From positions 4,522,501-4,586,500 of the forward strand of contig NZ_OY781884.1 of assembly GCF_963677155.1 (NCBI RefSeq): a stretch of 64,000 bases of DNA. The letters run 5' to 3'. Position 1 is the first letter of the stretch; every line of letters begins with the position of its first letter. Below the pieces are notes generated by a model. It did no database searches. It had not been told where the DNA came from and saw nothing but the letters and a program-made list of their open reading frames with translations. The DNA is from an uncultured Draconibacterium sp. GTDB lineage: Bacteria > Bacteroidota > Bacteroidia > Bacteroidales > Prolixibacteraceae. Shown here one piece after another: positions 51,682 through 61,567 of the stretch. The position numbers and the translations under genes were made by a program.

Positions 51682-52791
51682 TTAAACGGTTGCTTTTTTT
51701 AAGCCTTTCAGAAAATCTGCATTAATGCTGGCGCCTAATCCGGGTGTTTCGGTAATGGTAATCTTTCCTTTCTCACCATATAGTATACCTCCTTCAACCG
51801 GATCTTCTTCCATCATTAGCGGCGTATCAAAATCGTAATAAACAATATTCCTGGACGAAAGAGCAAAATGGGCTGCTGCAGTAAATCCCAGACGAGTTTC
51901 AAGAAAACCACCAACCTGAATTTCCATTTTTGCAGCTTTGGCAAATTCCACAATTTTAAGTGCTTTAAAAATACCGCCTGATTTGCTCAGCTTAATATTG
52001 ATCAGGTCGCAGGCATATAAATCGATCAGTCGTTTTGCATCGATATGATCGCAACAGGTTTCGTCAGCCATTATGGGAATTGGGCTAAACCGCCTGATTT
52101 TAGGTAGAGCCATATAATCCCAACGCGGAATCGGTTCCTCGCAATGTTGAATTTTATAAGGTGTCAGCGCTTTTAAAATGCCGAGTGCTTCTTCGCTTTT
52201 CCATCCCTGGTTGGCATCTAAACGAATAGGGATTTTCGGGCCAATTGTTTCGCGTATTCTTTTTACACTTTCCACATCTTGTTCTTTCGAGTGGCCAAGC
52301 TTTACTTTTACAATTTCAAAACCGTTATCAACAATACGTTTTGCGTCGGAAGCCATTTTCTCCGGATTGGTAAGGCTTACCGTGTAGTCAATTTGCATTT
52401 CCTTGTTATTTTGTCCACCAAGGAATTGGTAAAGAGGTACGCCGGCCATTTGTGCTGATATGTCATACAACGCCATATCGAAAGCACTTTTTATGCTCGA
52501 ATTACCATAAATAGTTTTATCCATTGCGTGTGTGCATGACTCAATGTCTTCCGGATTTTTTCCTTTTAAAACCTGGGCCAGATACTGACCGACAATAAAA
52601 CAGGTCTCCATACTTTCTCCGTTAATAGTCATAAACGGACTGCATTCGCCAAAGCCGGTAATACCTTGGTTTGTATGAATAACAACGATCACATTTTGGG
52701 CGTGATACATAGGGCCTAATGATATAACAAAAGGCTCTTTTAATTTGATAGGGGATTGGTAAATATCAATCTTGTCGATAATAATATTCAT
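51682..52791 (-). CDS. Enolase-superfamily dipeptide epimerase / muconate-cycloisomerase-like enzyme
   Basis: A 369-residue member of the muconate lactonizing enzyme group. The catalytic lysine region is GFEIVKVKLGHS (KxK), metal ligands are in IRLDANQGW, HCEEPIPRWDY and MADETCCDHIDA, and the second lysine in LINIKLSKSGGI. The substrate may be L-Ala-D/L-Glu or another dipeptide. A second enzyme of this type (61568-62581) is clearly tied to peptidoglycan recycling; this one stands alone next to ilvN. Confidence 0.88.
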   Translation of the reverse strand: MNIIIDKIDIYQSPIKLKEPFVISLGPMYHAQNVIVVIHTNQGITGFGECSPFMTINGESMETCFIVGQYLAQVLKGKNPEDIESCTHAMDKTIYGNSSIKSAFDMALYDISAQMAGVPLYQFLGGQNNKEMQIDYTVSLTNPEKMASDAKRIVDNGFEIVKVKLGHSKEQDVESVKRIRETIGPKIPIRLDANQGWKSEEALGILKALTPYKIQHCEEPIPRWDYMALPKIRRFSPIPIMADETCCDHIDAKRLIDLYACDLINIKLSKSGGIFKALKIVEFAKAAKMEIQVGGFLETRLGFTAAAHFALSSRNIVYYDFDTPLMMEEDPVEGGILYGEKGKITITETPGLGASINADFLKGLKKATV

Positions 52792-52928
52792 AGTAAAAGT
52801 GCAGTTTTTTTACAAAGGTGATAAATCTTTTTAATGAATTTGTACGACAAATGATAAATTTTGAGGTTCAATAAAATAATTATGATTGAATAATTCTTTT
52901 GTTTGTTACAGGAAAACTATAAATGCAT

Positions 52929-52956
52929 AAAAAAGCCCGTCAGAATTTCTGACGGG
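52929..52956 (-). terminator. ilv operon terminator
   Basis: A perfect 11-bp stem, GCCCGTCAGAA / TTCTGACGGGC, followed on the minus strand by TTTTTT, about 27 bases past the ilvN stop codon. Confidence 0.9.
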
Positions 52957-52982
52957 CAGGTAGTTTGGGACTATAGATTTTT

Positions 52983-53525
52983 TTAATCTAAACTTGTTAA
53001 AAAAGCATCGCGCTCTTTCAGGAATTCAGATAAACGCTCAATTGGGTCGCGCATAAGAGCAACTCTTCCCGAACGGATAAACTGCATAACTTTAAATTGG
53101 TTTAATTCCTCGAATAGTGCCTGCGTATCTTTTTTGTGACCGGTTTTTTCAATCACCACATAATCTTTGGTAATTTCAAGAATACGGGCACCTGCTCTAC
53201 GCACGATCTTTTCAATAGTATCGCTTTCGTAAATCGGTTCAATAGGAACTTTATACAGCGCTATTTCCTGAAAGATCATTTCTGCGTTGGTATGATAAAA
53301 AGCCTTCAGAACATCGATTTGTTTTTCAATCTGGCTGACCAGTTTTTTCGCCATTGCATCGGTACATTGCACCACAATGGTAAATTTGAAAATGCCTTGC
53401 AATGCCGATTCTGATACGGTAAGACTGTCGATATTTGTTTTTCTGCGTGTGAAAACATTTGTGATCCTGGTTAAAAGACCAATATGGTTTTCAGAATAAA
53501 CTGTAAGGATATATTCTTTTTTCAT
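52983..53525 (-). CDS. ilvN: Acetolactate synthase small subunit (IlvN/IlvH)
   Basis: A 180-residue regulatory subunit, starting at MKKEYILTVYSENHIG (53525; an ATG 8 codons upstream is less likely). The N-terminal ACT domain (YSENHIGLLTRITNVFTRRKTNIDSLTVS) senses branched-chain amino acids, and the C-terminal domain includes ARILEITKDYVVIEKTGHK and FIRSGRVALMR. It lies 33 bases after ilvB and ends at the operon terminator. Confidence 0.94.
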   Translation of the reverse strand: MKKEYILTVYSENHIGLLTRITNVFTRRKTNIDSLTVSESALQGIFKFTIVVQCTDAMAKKLVSQIEKQIDVLKAFYHTNAEMIFQEIALYKVPIEPIYESDTIEKIVRRAGARILEITKDYVVIEKTGHKKDTQALFEELNQFKVMQFIRSGRVALMRDPIERLSEFLKERDAFLTSLD

Positions 53526-53558
53526 TTTTTTACTTTTTTCGTTATTCAAGTTACGAAT

Positions 53559-55256
53559 TTAAGGCTCTAAAATTACATCAGAAACTGATGCTCCCGTTGG
53601 AACCATTGGGAACACGTTGTCTTCTTTCTCAATTTTTACCTCCAGTAAATAAGGACCATCATGGTCGAGCATTTTTTGAATACTTGCATCCAGATCCTCG
53701 CGTTTGTCAACGGTGTGGCCATCAATACCAAATCCTTTACCAATAGTAATAAAATCAGGATTATGCAGTTCGGTAAACGAATAGCGTTTGTCGAAGAATA
53801 GTTGTTGCCATTGTCTTACCATTCCCAGAAAGTTGTTATTCAGCAACATGATTTTTACCGGCAACTTATTCTGTGCTATTGTTCCCAGCTCCTGAATAGT
53901 CATTTGGAAACCACCATCGCCAACCACTCCAACAACAGTACGGCCAGGCGCTCCAAGTTGCGCTCCCATTGCAGCTGGCAAACAAAATCCCATTGTTCCC
54001 AAACCTCCGGAAGTTACATTGCTTCTCGATTTCTTGAATCCGAAATAACGCTGGGCGATCATTTGGTGCTGACCAACATCGGTAACAAGAATAGCCTCGT
54101 TATTAGTTTTTTCTGATACTATTCTAACAGCTTCTCCCATTGTTAATCCCGGCTTTGTTGGGTACAGGTCTTTCTGTATAACCTTTTCGTTTTCAATAGC
54201 ATCACATTTTTTGAATTCGTTATGCCAGTTCTCGTGGTTATTGGGATTTACATTGTCGATAAGCATCTTTAATGCTTTTTTAGCATCAGCCAATACACTC
54301 ACGTCTGTTTTTACGATCTTATCGATTTCTGCCGGATCAATCTCAATGTGAATGATCTTGGCATTTTGGGCATATTCACTAACCTTGCCAGTAACACGGT
54401 CGTCAAAACGCATTCCCACTGCAATAATAAGGTCGGCTTCGTTGGTGAGTTTATTCGGACCATAATTTCCGTGCATACCCAACATCCCAACATTTAGCGG
54501 ATGGTCGGTAGGCAGTGCAGAAAGTCCCAATAAAGTCCAGGCTGCAGGAATTCCGGTTTTTTCGATAAAAGTTTTTAATTCTTCTTCGGCATGGCTGATA
54601 ATAATTCCCTGACCAACAAACAGCAATGGTTTTTTAGCCTCATTTATTAAATCAGCAGCAGCTTTAATTTGGTGCGGATCAATATTGGTTTCCGGCACGT
54701 AGCTGCGGATTTTTTTACATTTCTCGTATTGGTATTCCAGTTCTCCAAATTGTGCATCTTTTGTAACATCAATTAAAACCGGGCCCGGACGACCTGTTGT
54801 TGCAATATAAAAAGCCTGTGCCATTACGCTCGGAATTTCTTCCGGCGTGGTTATCTGGTAATTCCATTTGGTAACAGGAATTGACATGCCCACAATGTCC
54901 GATTCCTGGAAAGCATCGGTTCCCAACAGTGGCGATGCAACTTGTCCGGTAATACATACCAGAGGCGTTGAGTCTATCATTGCATCTGCAATGCCTGTCA
55001 TCAGATTAGTGGCACCAGGGCCTGAGGTTGCAAAAACAATTCCGGGTTTGCCACTGACGCGGGCATAGCCCTGGGCACCGTGAATGGCTCCCTGTTCGTG
55101 GCGGGTTAAAATATGTTTTACCTCTTTGTCAAAGTCATACAACGCATCGTAAACGGGCATAATTGCACCGCCCGGATAGCCAAAAATGGTATCCACCCCT
55201 TCTTCCATAAGCGACAGAATCAATGCTTGTGAACCGGTAACTTTTTTTGCTGTCAT
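53559..55256 (-). CDS. ilvB: Acetolactate synthase large subunit (IlvB)
   Basis: A 565-residue ThDP enzyme condensing pyruvate, or pyruvate and 2-oxobutyrate, in Val/Leu/Ile synthesis. The catalytic Glu is in LTRHEQGAIHGAQGYARV. The ThDP-binding block runs from VVGDGGFQMTIQELGTI to LLNNNFLGMVRQWQQLFF (GDG...NN). FDDRVTGKVSEYA lies in the FAD-type central domain. It lies between ilvD and ilvN with short gaps. Confidence 0.96.
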   Translation of the reverse strand: MTAKKVTGSQALILSLMEEGVDTIFGYPGGAIMPVYDALYDFDKEVKHILTRHEQGAIHGAQGYARVSGKPGIVFATSGPGATNLMTGIADAMIDSTPLVCITGQVASPLLGTDAFQESDIVGMSIPVTKWNYQITTPEEIPSVMAQAFYIATTGRPGPVLIDVTKDAQFGELEYQYEKCKKIRSYVPETNIDPHQIKAAADLINEAKKPLLFVGQGIIISHAEEELKTFIEKTGIPAAWTLLGLSALPTDHPLNVGMLGMHGNYGPNKLTNEADLIIAVGMRFDDRVTGKVSEYAQNAKIIHIEIDPAEIDKIVKTDVSVLADAKKALKMLIDNVNPNNHENWHNEFKKCDAIENEKVIQKDLYPTKPGLTMGEAVRIVSEKTNNEAILVTDVGQHQMIAQRYFGFKKSRSNVTSGGLGTMGFCLPAAMGAQLGAPGRTVVGVVGDGGFQMTIQELGTIAQNKLPVKIMLLNNNFLGMVRQWQQLFFDKRYSFTELHNPDFITIGKGFGIDGHTVDKREDLDASIQKMLDHDGPYLLEVKIEKEDNVFPMVPTGASVSDVILEP

Positions 55257-55326
55257 ATTGTTTTAATTTTTAGGCCGGCGCTGTTAACCGGCTATCTGTT
55301 TGTTCTTTTTTATTCTTTCTTCTCAA

Positions 55327-57156
55327 TTAGTCTATTAATCTTACGGCTCCCATATCGGCCGATGAAACGAGGCTTGCATAAGCTTTTAGCGCTTTCGATA
55401 CATTACGTACTCGCGTTGCAGGTTTCCAGGCTTTTGCTCCTTTTGCTTCTTCTTCGTCGCGGCGTTTTTGCAATTCTCCGTCAGAAATTACCAGATTGAT
55501 TGAGCGCTCGGTAATATCGATAGCAATTTTATCGTTGTTGCGAATTAATCCAATTGCTCCACCACCTGCAGCTTCAGGAGAAACGTGACCAATAGACAAT
55601 CCTGATGTTCCACCAGAGAAACGTCCGTCGGTAATCAGTGCACAGTGTTTATCCAATTGCATCGATTTTAGGTACGAAGTAGGGTAGAGCATTTCCTGCA
55701 TACCCGGCCCTCCTTTTGGCCCTTCAAAACGAATAACAATTACATCACCTTTCTGAACGTCATTGCCAAGAATGCCATTAACTGCATCTTCCTGCGAATC
55801 GAAAACTTTTGCTGTTCCTGTGAATTTGAAGATTGATGGATCAACACCTGCAGTTTTTACTATACATCCTTTTTCGGCAATGTTGCCAAACAGAACAGCT
55901 AATCCGCCGTCTTTGTTGTAAGCATTTTCAAAACTGCGGATACAGCCATTGGCTCGGTCGTCGTCCAATTCTTTGTAGACACTTTGTTGCGATCCCATAA
56001 CCAGATTTCGGCCTCCGCCCGGAGCCGACTTAAAACGGTTGATGGCATCTTCGGTAACGGTATCGCGTTTAATATCGTATTCGGCAATGGCTTCGGCGAG
56101 TGTTCTTCCATCGATACGCGAAACGTTGGTTTCCAGCAGGCCACCACGTTCCAATTCGCCTAAAATGGAAAGGATTCCTCCGGCACGGTTTACATCCTGA
56201 ATATGATAATGACTGTTAGGTGCTACTTTACACAAGTTGGGTGTAATGCGCGAAAGCTGGTCGATGTCGTTCATGGTAAAGCTTACTTCAGCCTCGTGTG
56301 CAATGGCGAGCAAGTGAAGAACTGTATTAGTTGATCCTCCCATGGCAATATCCAGCTTCATGGCATTTAAAAAGGCATCGCGCGATCCGATGCTTCGTGG
56401 AAGTACCGAGTCGTCTCCATCGAAATAATAGGCTTTTGTTGCTGCTATAATTTTTTGTGCAGCTTCTTGAAAAAGTTTCTTGCGGTTGGCATGTGTAGCT
56501 ACAATTGTTCCATTTCCGGGAAGTGCTAAACCAATTGCTTCGGCCAAACAGTTCATCGAGTTTGCGGTAAACATTCCCGAGCACGATCCGCAGGTAGGAC
56601 AGGCATTTTCTTCTACCTGTTGTACATACGAATCTTCAATTTTGGTATCGGCAGCCATAACCATGGCGTCAACAAGGTCAAGGAATTTGTCATCTACTTC
56701 GCCGGCTTCCATCGGTCCGCCCGAAACAAATACCGCAGGAATATTCAGACGCATGGCAGCCATCATCATTCCCGGAGTAATTTTGTCGCAGTTCGAGATA
56801 CAAACCATTGCATCTACTTTGTGTGCATTACACATGTACTCAACACTGTCGGCAATTACATCACGCGACGGCAGCGAATATAACATTCCGTCGTGGCCCA
56901 TTGCAATACCATCGTCAATAGCAATGGTATTAAACTCTGCAGCAAAATAGCCTTCTTTTTCAATTAAACTTTTTACATACTGGCCAATTTCGTGTAAATG
57001 AACATGTCCCGGAACAAACTGTGTGAACGAGTTGACAATTGCGATCAGCGGTTTCCCGAAGTGTTCTTCTTTCATTCCGTTAGCTCTCCAAAGGCTACGT
57101 GCCCCGGCCATTCTGCGGCCCTGCGTGGTTGTGTTGCTTCGTAATGTGTTATGCAT
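55327..57156 (-). CDS. ilvD: Dihydroxy-acid dehydratase (IlvD)
   Basis: A 609-residue Fe-S dehydratase making 2-oxo acids in branched-chain amino-acid synthesis. Fe-S cysteines occur in [14 protein letters not shown] and [19 protein letters not shown], with further motifs [17 protein letters not shown] and [13 protein letters not shown]. It is the first structural gene after the ilv leader/terminator (57190-57294). The start at 57156 ([20 protein letters not shown]) is standard. Confidence 0.96.
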   Translation of the reverse strand: MHNTLRSNTTTQGRRMAGARSLWRANGMKEEHFGKPLIAIVNSFTQFVPGHVHLHEIGQYVKSLIEKEGYFAAEFNTIAIDDGIAMGHDGMLYSLPSRDVIADSVEYMCNAHKVDAMVCISNCDKITPGMMMAAMRLNIPAVFVSGGPMEAGEVDDKFLDLVDAMVMAADTKIEDSYVQQVEENACPTCGSCSGMFTANSMNCLAEAIGLALPGNGTIVATHANRKKLFQEAAQKIIAATKAYYFDGDDSVLPRSIGSRDAFLNAMKLDIAMGGSTNTVLHLLAIAHEAEVSFTMNDIDQLSRITPNLCKVAPNSHYHIQDVNRAGGILSILGELERGGLLETNVSRIDGRTLAEAIAEYDIKRDTVTEDAINRFKSAPGGGRNLVMGSQQSVYKELDDDRANGCIRSFENAYNKDGGLAVLFGNIAEKGCIVKTAGVDPSIFKFTGTAKVFDSQEDAVNGILGNDVQKGDVIVIRFEGPKGGPGMQEMLYPTSYLKSMQLDKHCALITDGRFSGGTSGLSIGHVSPEAAGGGAIGLIRNNDKIAIDITERSINLVISDGELQKRRDEEEAKGAKAWKPATRVRNVSKALKAYASLVSSADMGAVRLID

Positions 57157-57194
57157 ACTTTTTTGTCTTTTTCTGTCTGTTATAACATTAAAAA

Positions 57195-57220
57195 AGCCTT
57201 TCTCTGTTTTGAGAAAGGCT
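57195..57220 (-). terminator. ilv leader terminator (candidate attenuator)
   Basis: A perfect 10-bp stem, AGCCTTTCTC / GAGAAAGGCT, with a 6-base loop and T-run, about 39 bases before the ilvD ATG. Confidence 0.8.
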
Positions 57221-57294
57221 TATAAATATCTTAAGTATCTATACAAATTAATGGACTTTCTCAGTTTTTCCAAGAATGACAACGAGTAGGACAT
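57220..57294 (-). CDS. Leu-rich ilv leader peptide (candidate)
   Basis: A 24-codon frame on the ilvD transcript begins MSYSLSFLEKLRKSINLYRY and ends LRYL. Six codons are Leu and one Ile. Its stop codon overlaps the base of the terminator stem. The position between a good promoter and a terminator before ilvD suggests attenuation. The overlap is unusual, because a ribosome that finishes the peptide would cover the terminator, so the mechanism may differ from the classical one. The peptide is less specific than the HHGHH his leader. Confidence 0.5.
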   Translation of the reverse strand: MSYSLSFLEKLRKSINLYRYLRYL

Positions 57295-57339
57295 TAATAT
57301 TGATAGATAAAACTTTCATAATTTTTTGTAACGATGAAG

Positions 57340-57369
57340 CAAATGTAAAAATTAAAATTTATTATCAAA
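57340..57369 (-). promoter_or_regulatory. ilv operon promoter
   Basis: The minus strand has TTTG (57369-57366), an 18-base spacer and TACATTTG (57347-57340), matching the Bacteroidota promoter. Beyond it, up to the fucosidase stop at 57502, nothing else is recognised. Confidence 0.65.
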
Positions 57370-57501
57370 ACGAATTGAAATCAAAAAGTAATATTTTAAA
57401 TGAATTCTTAAAAAAAGCGACGTTTTATTATTGAATTGATAATTACCGTCGGTTGATTCTGATAGTTTTTATTATTTTCTGAAACAGAGGCGATGATTTT
57501 G

Positions 57502-59163
57502 CTAATATTTAGAAAACGAAGTTGATTTGGTTTTTCCATAAATAGTAGCTTTTGGGTGTTTTGCAACCGTTCGGTACTGGTAGGTAATTTTTTTATTCTT
57601 TACCGGAAGTCTGAACATAAAGATGTTGTCCTTAACTTCCAGGTATTTTGTTTCTGTCCATTCTTCAGATATAAGCTCATCAGTAGAGTCGGGACGTGGA
57701 CGATATTGAAAGCAGACTTTAAGATCTTCCTGGTCGTCCTGGTTAATAATTTTACCGTTGAATTGTATGTAGCTCGTTCCGCCTGCTTGTATAATTTCTG
57801 CTTTTTCGGTAACCACAACAGGCGGGTTAAACGCAGGCTGGACATTGGTGATTTTTAAAACCAGCGGATAGTTCCATTTATGGTTATTGTATAAACGTTG
57901 TGCACGCACACAGGAAATGTGTAAACCATCTTCTTCCTGTTCAAACAAAGTGGTTGCATTTATTTTCGGCATGTATTCAACGCGTTCTCCCGATTGCCCT
58001 AAAACTTCAACTTCGGTATTTTCCGTCGCGTTAACCGATTTCAAAACAAATTCGCGACGTTCGCCACGAGGCCACTCCGCTTGTTTGGTAAGAATAGCAT
58101 AAAGTGTTTTTTCTTCCGGTTTCCAGGTAAACCATATATTTTCTTCGTTCGGAATAATCCACGGTTTTGTAGCCTCAATTGCTTCGCCGTTTACAAAATT
58201 CCAGGCGGCAATTTCTCGTAACAGGTTTTCCTGTTTTTCAGCAATTGTACCATTTGGTTTTGGCCCGATATTAAGTAGTTGGTTACCTCCTTTTGCACGT
58301 GTTTCAATCAGTATTTCAATTAGTCGGGTACCGGTTTTATAATCTTCGTAGGCCGGTTTGTAGGCCCATTGGGTTCCCATGGTTAAACAAGCCTCCCAGG
58401 GATCGGTAAGCGTGGTGCCAGGCACGGTTTGTTCCGGTGTTTCCATGGCGCCGCGTGTTATTACCACATCGGGGTGAAGTTCCCAGGCAACTTGTTTACA
58501 TTTTTCAAGCAAAGGTCCTTCACCACCATCGTAAAATAAAATATCAATATCGCCATATTTTGCCATTAATTCAATGGTCTGAAGTTCGTTCAGTTCCTCA
58601 TATTTCTTCATTAAATGTGGTGGAATATCGTTAATGTTTGTGCGGCGAATTTCAAGCCCGTTTTTATGCAGGAAATGAAAATCTTCAGGCGAAAAATAGA
58701 ATCCAACTGCCAACCCTGCTTCGCGTGTAGCTTCAACATATTCTTCTAACAGATCTTTTTTATAAGGAGTGTTGGTGATGTTAAAGTCGGTGGTTTCGGT
58801 GTCCCACATGCAAAAACCCGAGTGGTGTTTTGTGGTTAACACAATGTATTTCATGCCGGCAAGTTTGGCAAGAGTTGCTATTTCTTTTGCATCAAAATCT
58901 TTTGGATTAAACGTTTTTGGAAGCTCGTTAATATAGCGGTTCAGATAATCTTCGGACGCACCAACCATCGAGTGGCTGATTACAATGCCCAACTGACTGT
59001 CGAAACTAAAATGAATGAATAGTCCAAAACCAAGATCACGAAACCATTCAACACGCTCGGGTTTGTTTAGGTTTAAAGTTTCAGGAGTGGTTGTTTCTGT
59101 CGGTTGTGCCCACAAAATTACTGAAAGTGTTAGTAGCAGAAATGTTATGCCTGACTTTATCAT
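57502..59163 (-). CDS. GH29 alpha-L-fucosidase
   Basis: A 553-residue exported glycosidase (signal peptide ending VILWAQ). The catalytic barrel (about 30-360) has WFRDLGFGLFIHFSFDSQLG, KYIVLTTKHHSGFCMWDT and the nucleophile region KYGDIDILFYDGGEGP. A C-terminal beta domain follows (about 370-550). GH29 enzymes remove fucose from glycans. The gene lies alone between ilv and the peptidoglycan-recycling group, without a Sus pair. Confidence 0.92.
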   Translation of the reverse strand: MIKSGITFLLLTLSVILWAQPTETTTPETLNLNKPERVEWFRDLGFGLFIHFSFDSQLGIVISHSMVGASEDYLNRYINELPKTFNPKDFDAKEIATLAKLAGMKYIVLTTKHHSGFCMWDTETTDFNITNTPYKKDLLEEYVEATREAGLAVGFYFSPEDFHFLHKNGLEIRRTNINDIPPHLMKKYEELNELQTIELMAKYGDIDILFYDGGEGPLLEKCKQVAWELHPDVVITRGAMETPEQTVPGTTLTDPWEACLTMGTQWAYKPAYEDYKTGTRLIEILIETRAKGGNQLLNIGPKPNGTIAEKQENLLREIAAWNFVNGEAIEATKPWIIPNEENIWFTWKPEEKTLYAILTKQAEWPRGERREFVLKSVNATENTEVEVLGQSGERVEYMPKINATTLFEQEEDGLHISCVRAQRLYNNHKWNYPLVLKITNVQPAFNPPVVVTEKAEIIQAGGTSYIQFNGKIINQDDQEDLKVCFQYRPRPDSTDELISEEWTETKYLEVKDNIFMFRLPVKNKKITYQYRTVAKHPKATIYGKTKSTSFSKY

Positions 59164-59343
59164 AGCAAGAAAGATTGATGTTTTAAGGCCTGTTAAAGTA
59201 CTAAAAAATTATTGGCGTACAAGTTGTGAAAATGGCCATATTTTTACAGAAATTGCAATGTTTTACTAATCAGATGTATATGATTTTTGCACATTGCATA
59301 CAATCAATATGGTTTTATAAATATTTATTTTCTATTAAAATGC

Positions 59344-59368
59344 TACATTTGTAATATGTAGTACATTA
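59344..59368 (+). promoter_or_regulatory. Operator and -7 box of the GntR-family gene
   Basis: TACATTTG (59344-59351, -7 type) overlaps ATTTGTA-N8-TACATTA (59347-59368), a partly symmetric site. A near-identical, perfectly symmetric site precedes the NlpC/P60 gene at 60328-60351. Confidence 0.6.
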
Positions 59369-59401
59369 AACGTATCTACCACTTGAGCAAAATTTACGAA
59401 A

Positions 59402-60127
59402 ATGGATGAAATCTTTAGAAAAATTGGAAGTAAGCTAACTTTGAGCCAAAAAATTGAGCGAAGGATAGAAGCTGCTATCAGGGAGAAAAAGCTACCTGTG
59501 GGATCCAGACTTCCAACAGAACGTGAGTTGTGCGAATCGTTTGGTGTTAGCCGAACAGCATTGCGCGAAGCACTTCGTCGTTTAAGTGCGCGCGGGCTCA
59601 TAGAGATTACAAAAGGTAGTGGGATGACTGTTACCGGGTTAAAGATTGATGATGCCATTGAAAATCTGAACTTGTATTACGACATGCAGTTCAATCATAA
59701 CCTGATTGCTCAAATAATTGAAGTACGCAGGTTGTTTGAACCCGAAATTGCAGGACTGGCTGCTAAACAACGAACTCAAAACGATTTAAGCGATATTCAG
59801 GATAATATTGAAGCTTTTAAAGCTTGCAATCCCGATAATATTCAAATGGAGGCCGACCTGGATAATAAATTCCATCTGATGATTGCCAAAGCAACGCATA
59901 ACCCGATCGTGCAGATTTCGATGGAGCCTATTTATTCGCTTTTGCCACGTATGCGAAACCTGATTTATGCAAACGTAGAGGGTGAAAAAGACATTACTCT
60001 CGAATATCACCTGAAAATATTTGATGTAATAAACAAACAGAAGAGTGATGAGGCAGCCGAATTGATGAAAGTGCATTTGCGTCGTACAATGGAGATTTAC
60101 CAGAAATACCTCCATAGTTCTATTTAG
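59402..60127 (+). CDS. FadR/GntR-family transcriptional regulator
   Basis: A 241-residue regulator with an N-terminal winged helix (IEAAIREKKLPVGSRLPTERELCESFGVSRTALREALRRLSARGLIEI) and an all-helical FCD effector domain (about 90-235, with DLDNKFHLMIAKATHNPIV giving the metal-binding Asp/His pattern). It probably autoregulates and controls the downstream recycling genes through the shared TTTGTA-N8-TACA operator. The effector may be a muropeptide-derived sugar or acid, but this is inference. Confidence 0.93.
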   Translation: MDEIFRKIGSKLTLSQKIERRIEAAIREKKLPVGSRLPTERELCESFGVSRTALREALRRLSARGLIEITKGSGMTVTGLKIDDAIENLNLYYDMQFNHNLIAQIIEVRRLFEPEIAGLAAKQRTQNDLSDIQDNIEAFKACNPDNIQMEADLDNKFHLMIAKATHNPIVQISMEPIYSLLPRMRNLIYANVEGEKDITLEYHLKIFDVINKQKSDEAAELMKVHLRRTMEIYQKYLHSSI

Positions 60128-60325
60128 GGGATTAATATGTAGTTTCTGAAAAGTTTATTTTAATAGGTTTAGTGATCTTGTCTGCTCTTGTCAAAATGAA
60201 AAAGTGATGGTTTCTGTCGTTTTAACGAAGAGGTTGGAAAGCTTATGATTACATGGAAGATTTTCAGCAGATTGTTAGTCTGAATTTTTCGTGGGGTTAT
60301 TTTTAGAAAAAGCTACTAAAAAATT

Positions 60326-60351
60326 TATATTTGTAATATGTAATACAAATA
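60326..60351 (+). promoter_or_regulatory. Operator and -7 box of the recycling operon
   Basis: TATATTTG (60326-60333) is a -7 box overlapping the perfect inverted repeat TATTTGTA-N8-TACAAATA (60328-60351). Repressor binding would cover the promoter of the peptidase-epimerase pair. Confidence 0.7.
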
Positions 60352-60361
60352 TTGAAGAGCA

Positions 60362-61549
60362 ATGAAATTTACTCACATTATTTTTCTATTTTTTTTGGTT
60401 ATGGCTTCGTGTACACAACAGCAGCAATCTTCTGAATTGGAACAGCAAGTTGATCAGTTGATCAATCAGCAAATTAAAGATAAACGAGTCGATTATTGTA
60501 ATGTAAGTGTTGCTGTTAATAACGGAAAGCCGGCAATAACTGGAGCCACAGTTTCGAAAACTACTTTTGATGCCTTGAAAACTTTTGCATCAGAAAAGAG
60601 ATGTGATTTTTCTGTTGAGCTTTTGCCTGATACTGGTTTCAGCGAAAATCCATGGGGCGTTGTTACAATTTCTGTTTGTAATATCCGGAGCAACTCAAGG
60701 CATTCGGCCGAGATGTTGACGCAGGCTATTATGGGAACTCCTGTTAAGGTATACCGCAAAGATGATGGATGGTATTTAATTCAAACGCCCGACCGCTATT
60801 TTGGCTGGGTTGATGGTGCCGGGATTGCTTTGAAAAGCAATAGTGAAATGGCCGAATGGAAAAACTTTAAGAAAGTACTTTACAAAAAACAGTACGGTTT
60901 TGGCTATGCCGAAGCGGATGTAAAATCAAGCATTGCAACTGATTTGATACTTGATAACCTGCTAAGTGTGGTAGCTGAAACAGCTGGTTTTTATAAAACA
61001 GTTTTGGCCGATGGGCGTGAAGCCTTCGTGAAAAAGGATGAATGTATGGGCCTTGATATTTGGTACAATAAAAGTGTCGCCGCAAAAGATGTATTGCTAA
61101 CTGCCGAAAAGTTTATGGGCGTTCCGTATTTGTGGGGCGGTACTTCGGCAAAAATGGTCGATTGCAGCGGTTTTGTAAAATCGGCTTATTACAATTATGG
61201 AGTAATTCTTCAACGCGATGCATCGCAGCAAACATTTTACGGAGAGTTGGTTGACACGCAAAATGGCTACGAAACATTAAAACCCGGGGACCTTGTATTT
61301 TTTGGACGAAAAGCTACCGAAGATCAACGCGAAAGCGTAACGCATGTTGGGTTGTGTTTGGGCGATCAGGAGTTTATTCATGCATCCGGGAAAGTGCGTG
61401 TAAACAGCTTGAACCATGATAGTGAAAAATATACCGAACATTACGAAAAAGGCTTTGTACGTGCCCGCCGTATTATCGGTAACGTTAATGGCGATGGAAT
61501 TGAGTGGGTAGTCGACAATACGTTTTTCAAACAGGTTTTGCCGGAATAA
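60362..61549 (+). CDS. NlpC/P60 cysteine peptidase lipoprotein with SH3-like domains
   Basis: A 395-residue exported lipoprotein (lipobox MASC near residue 17), probably cutting gamma-D-Glu-meso-DAP bonds in peptidoglycan fragments. SH3-like segments precede the catalytic domain (about 250-370). The nucleophile is in AKMVDCSGFVKSAYYNYG and the His in VTHVGLCLGDQEFIHASG. The next gene, 18 bases away, is the epimerase acting on the released L-Ala-D-Glu, which makes the pairing YkfC/YkfB-like. Confidence 0.92.
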   Translation: MKFTHIIFLFFLVMASCTQQQQSSELEQQVDQLINQQIKDKRVDYCNVSVAVNNGKPAITGATVSKTTFDALKTFASEKRCDFSVELLPDTGFSENPWGVVTISVCNIRSNSRHSAEMLTQAIMGTPVKVYRKDDGWYLIQTPDRYFGWVDGAGIALKSNSEMAEWKNFKKVLYKKQYGFGYAEADVKSSIATDLILDNLLSVVAETAGFYKTVLADGREAFVKKDECMGLDIWYNKSVAAKDVLLTAEKFMGVPYLWGGTSAKMVDCSGFVKSAYYNYGVILQRDASQQTFYGELVDTQNGYETLKPGDLVFFGRKATEDQRESVTHVGLCLGDQEFIHASGKVRVNSLNHDSEKYTEHYEKGFVRARRIIGNVNGDGIEWVVDNTFFKQVLPE

Positions 61550-61567
61550 CATCAATAATCAGAACAC

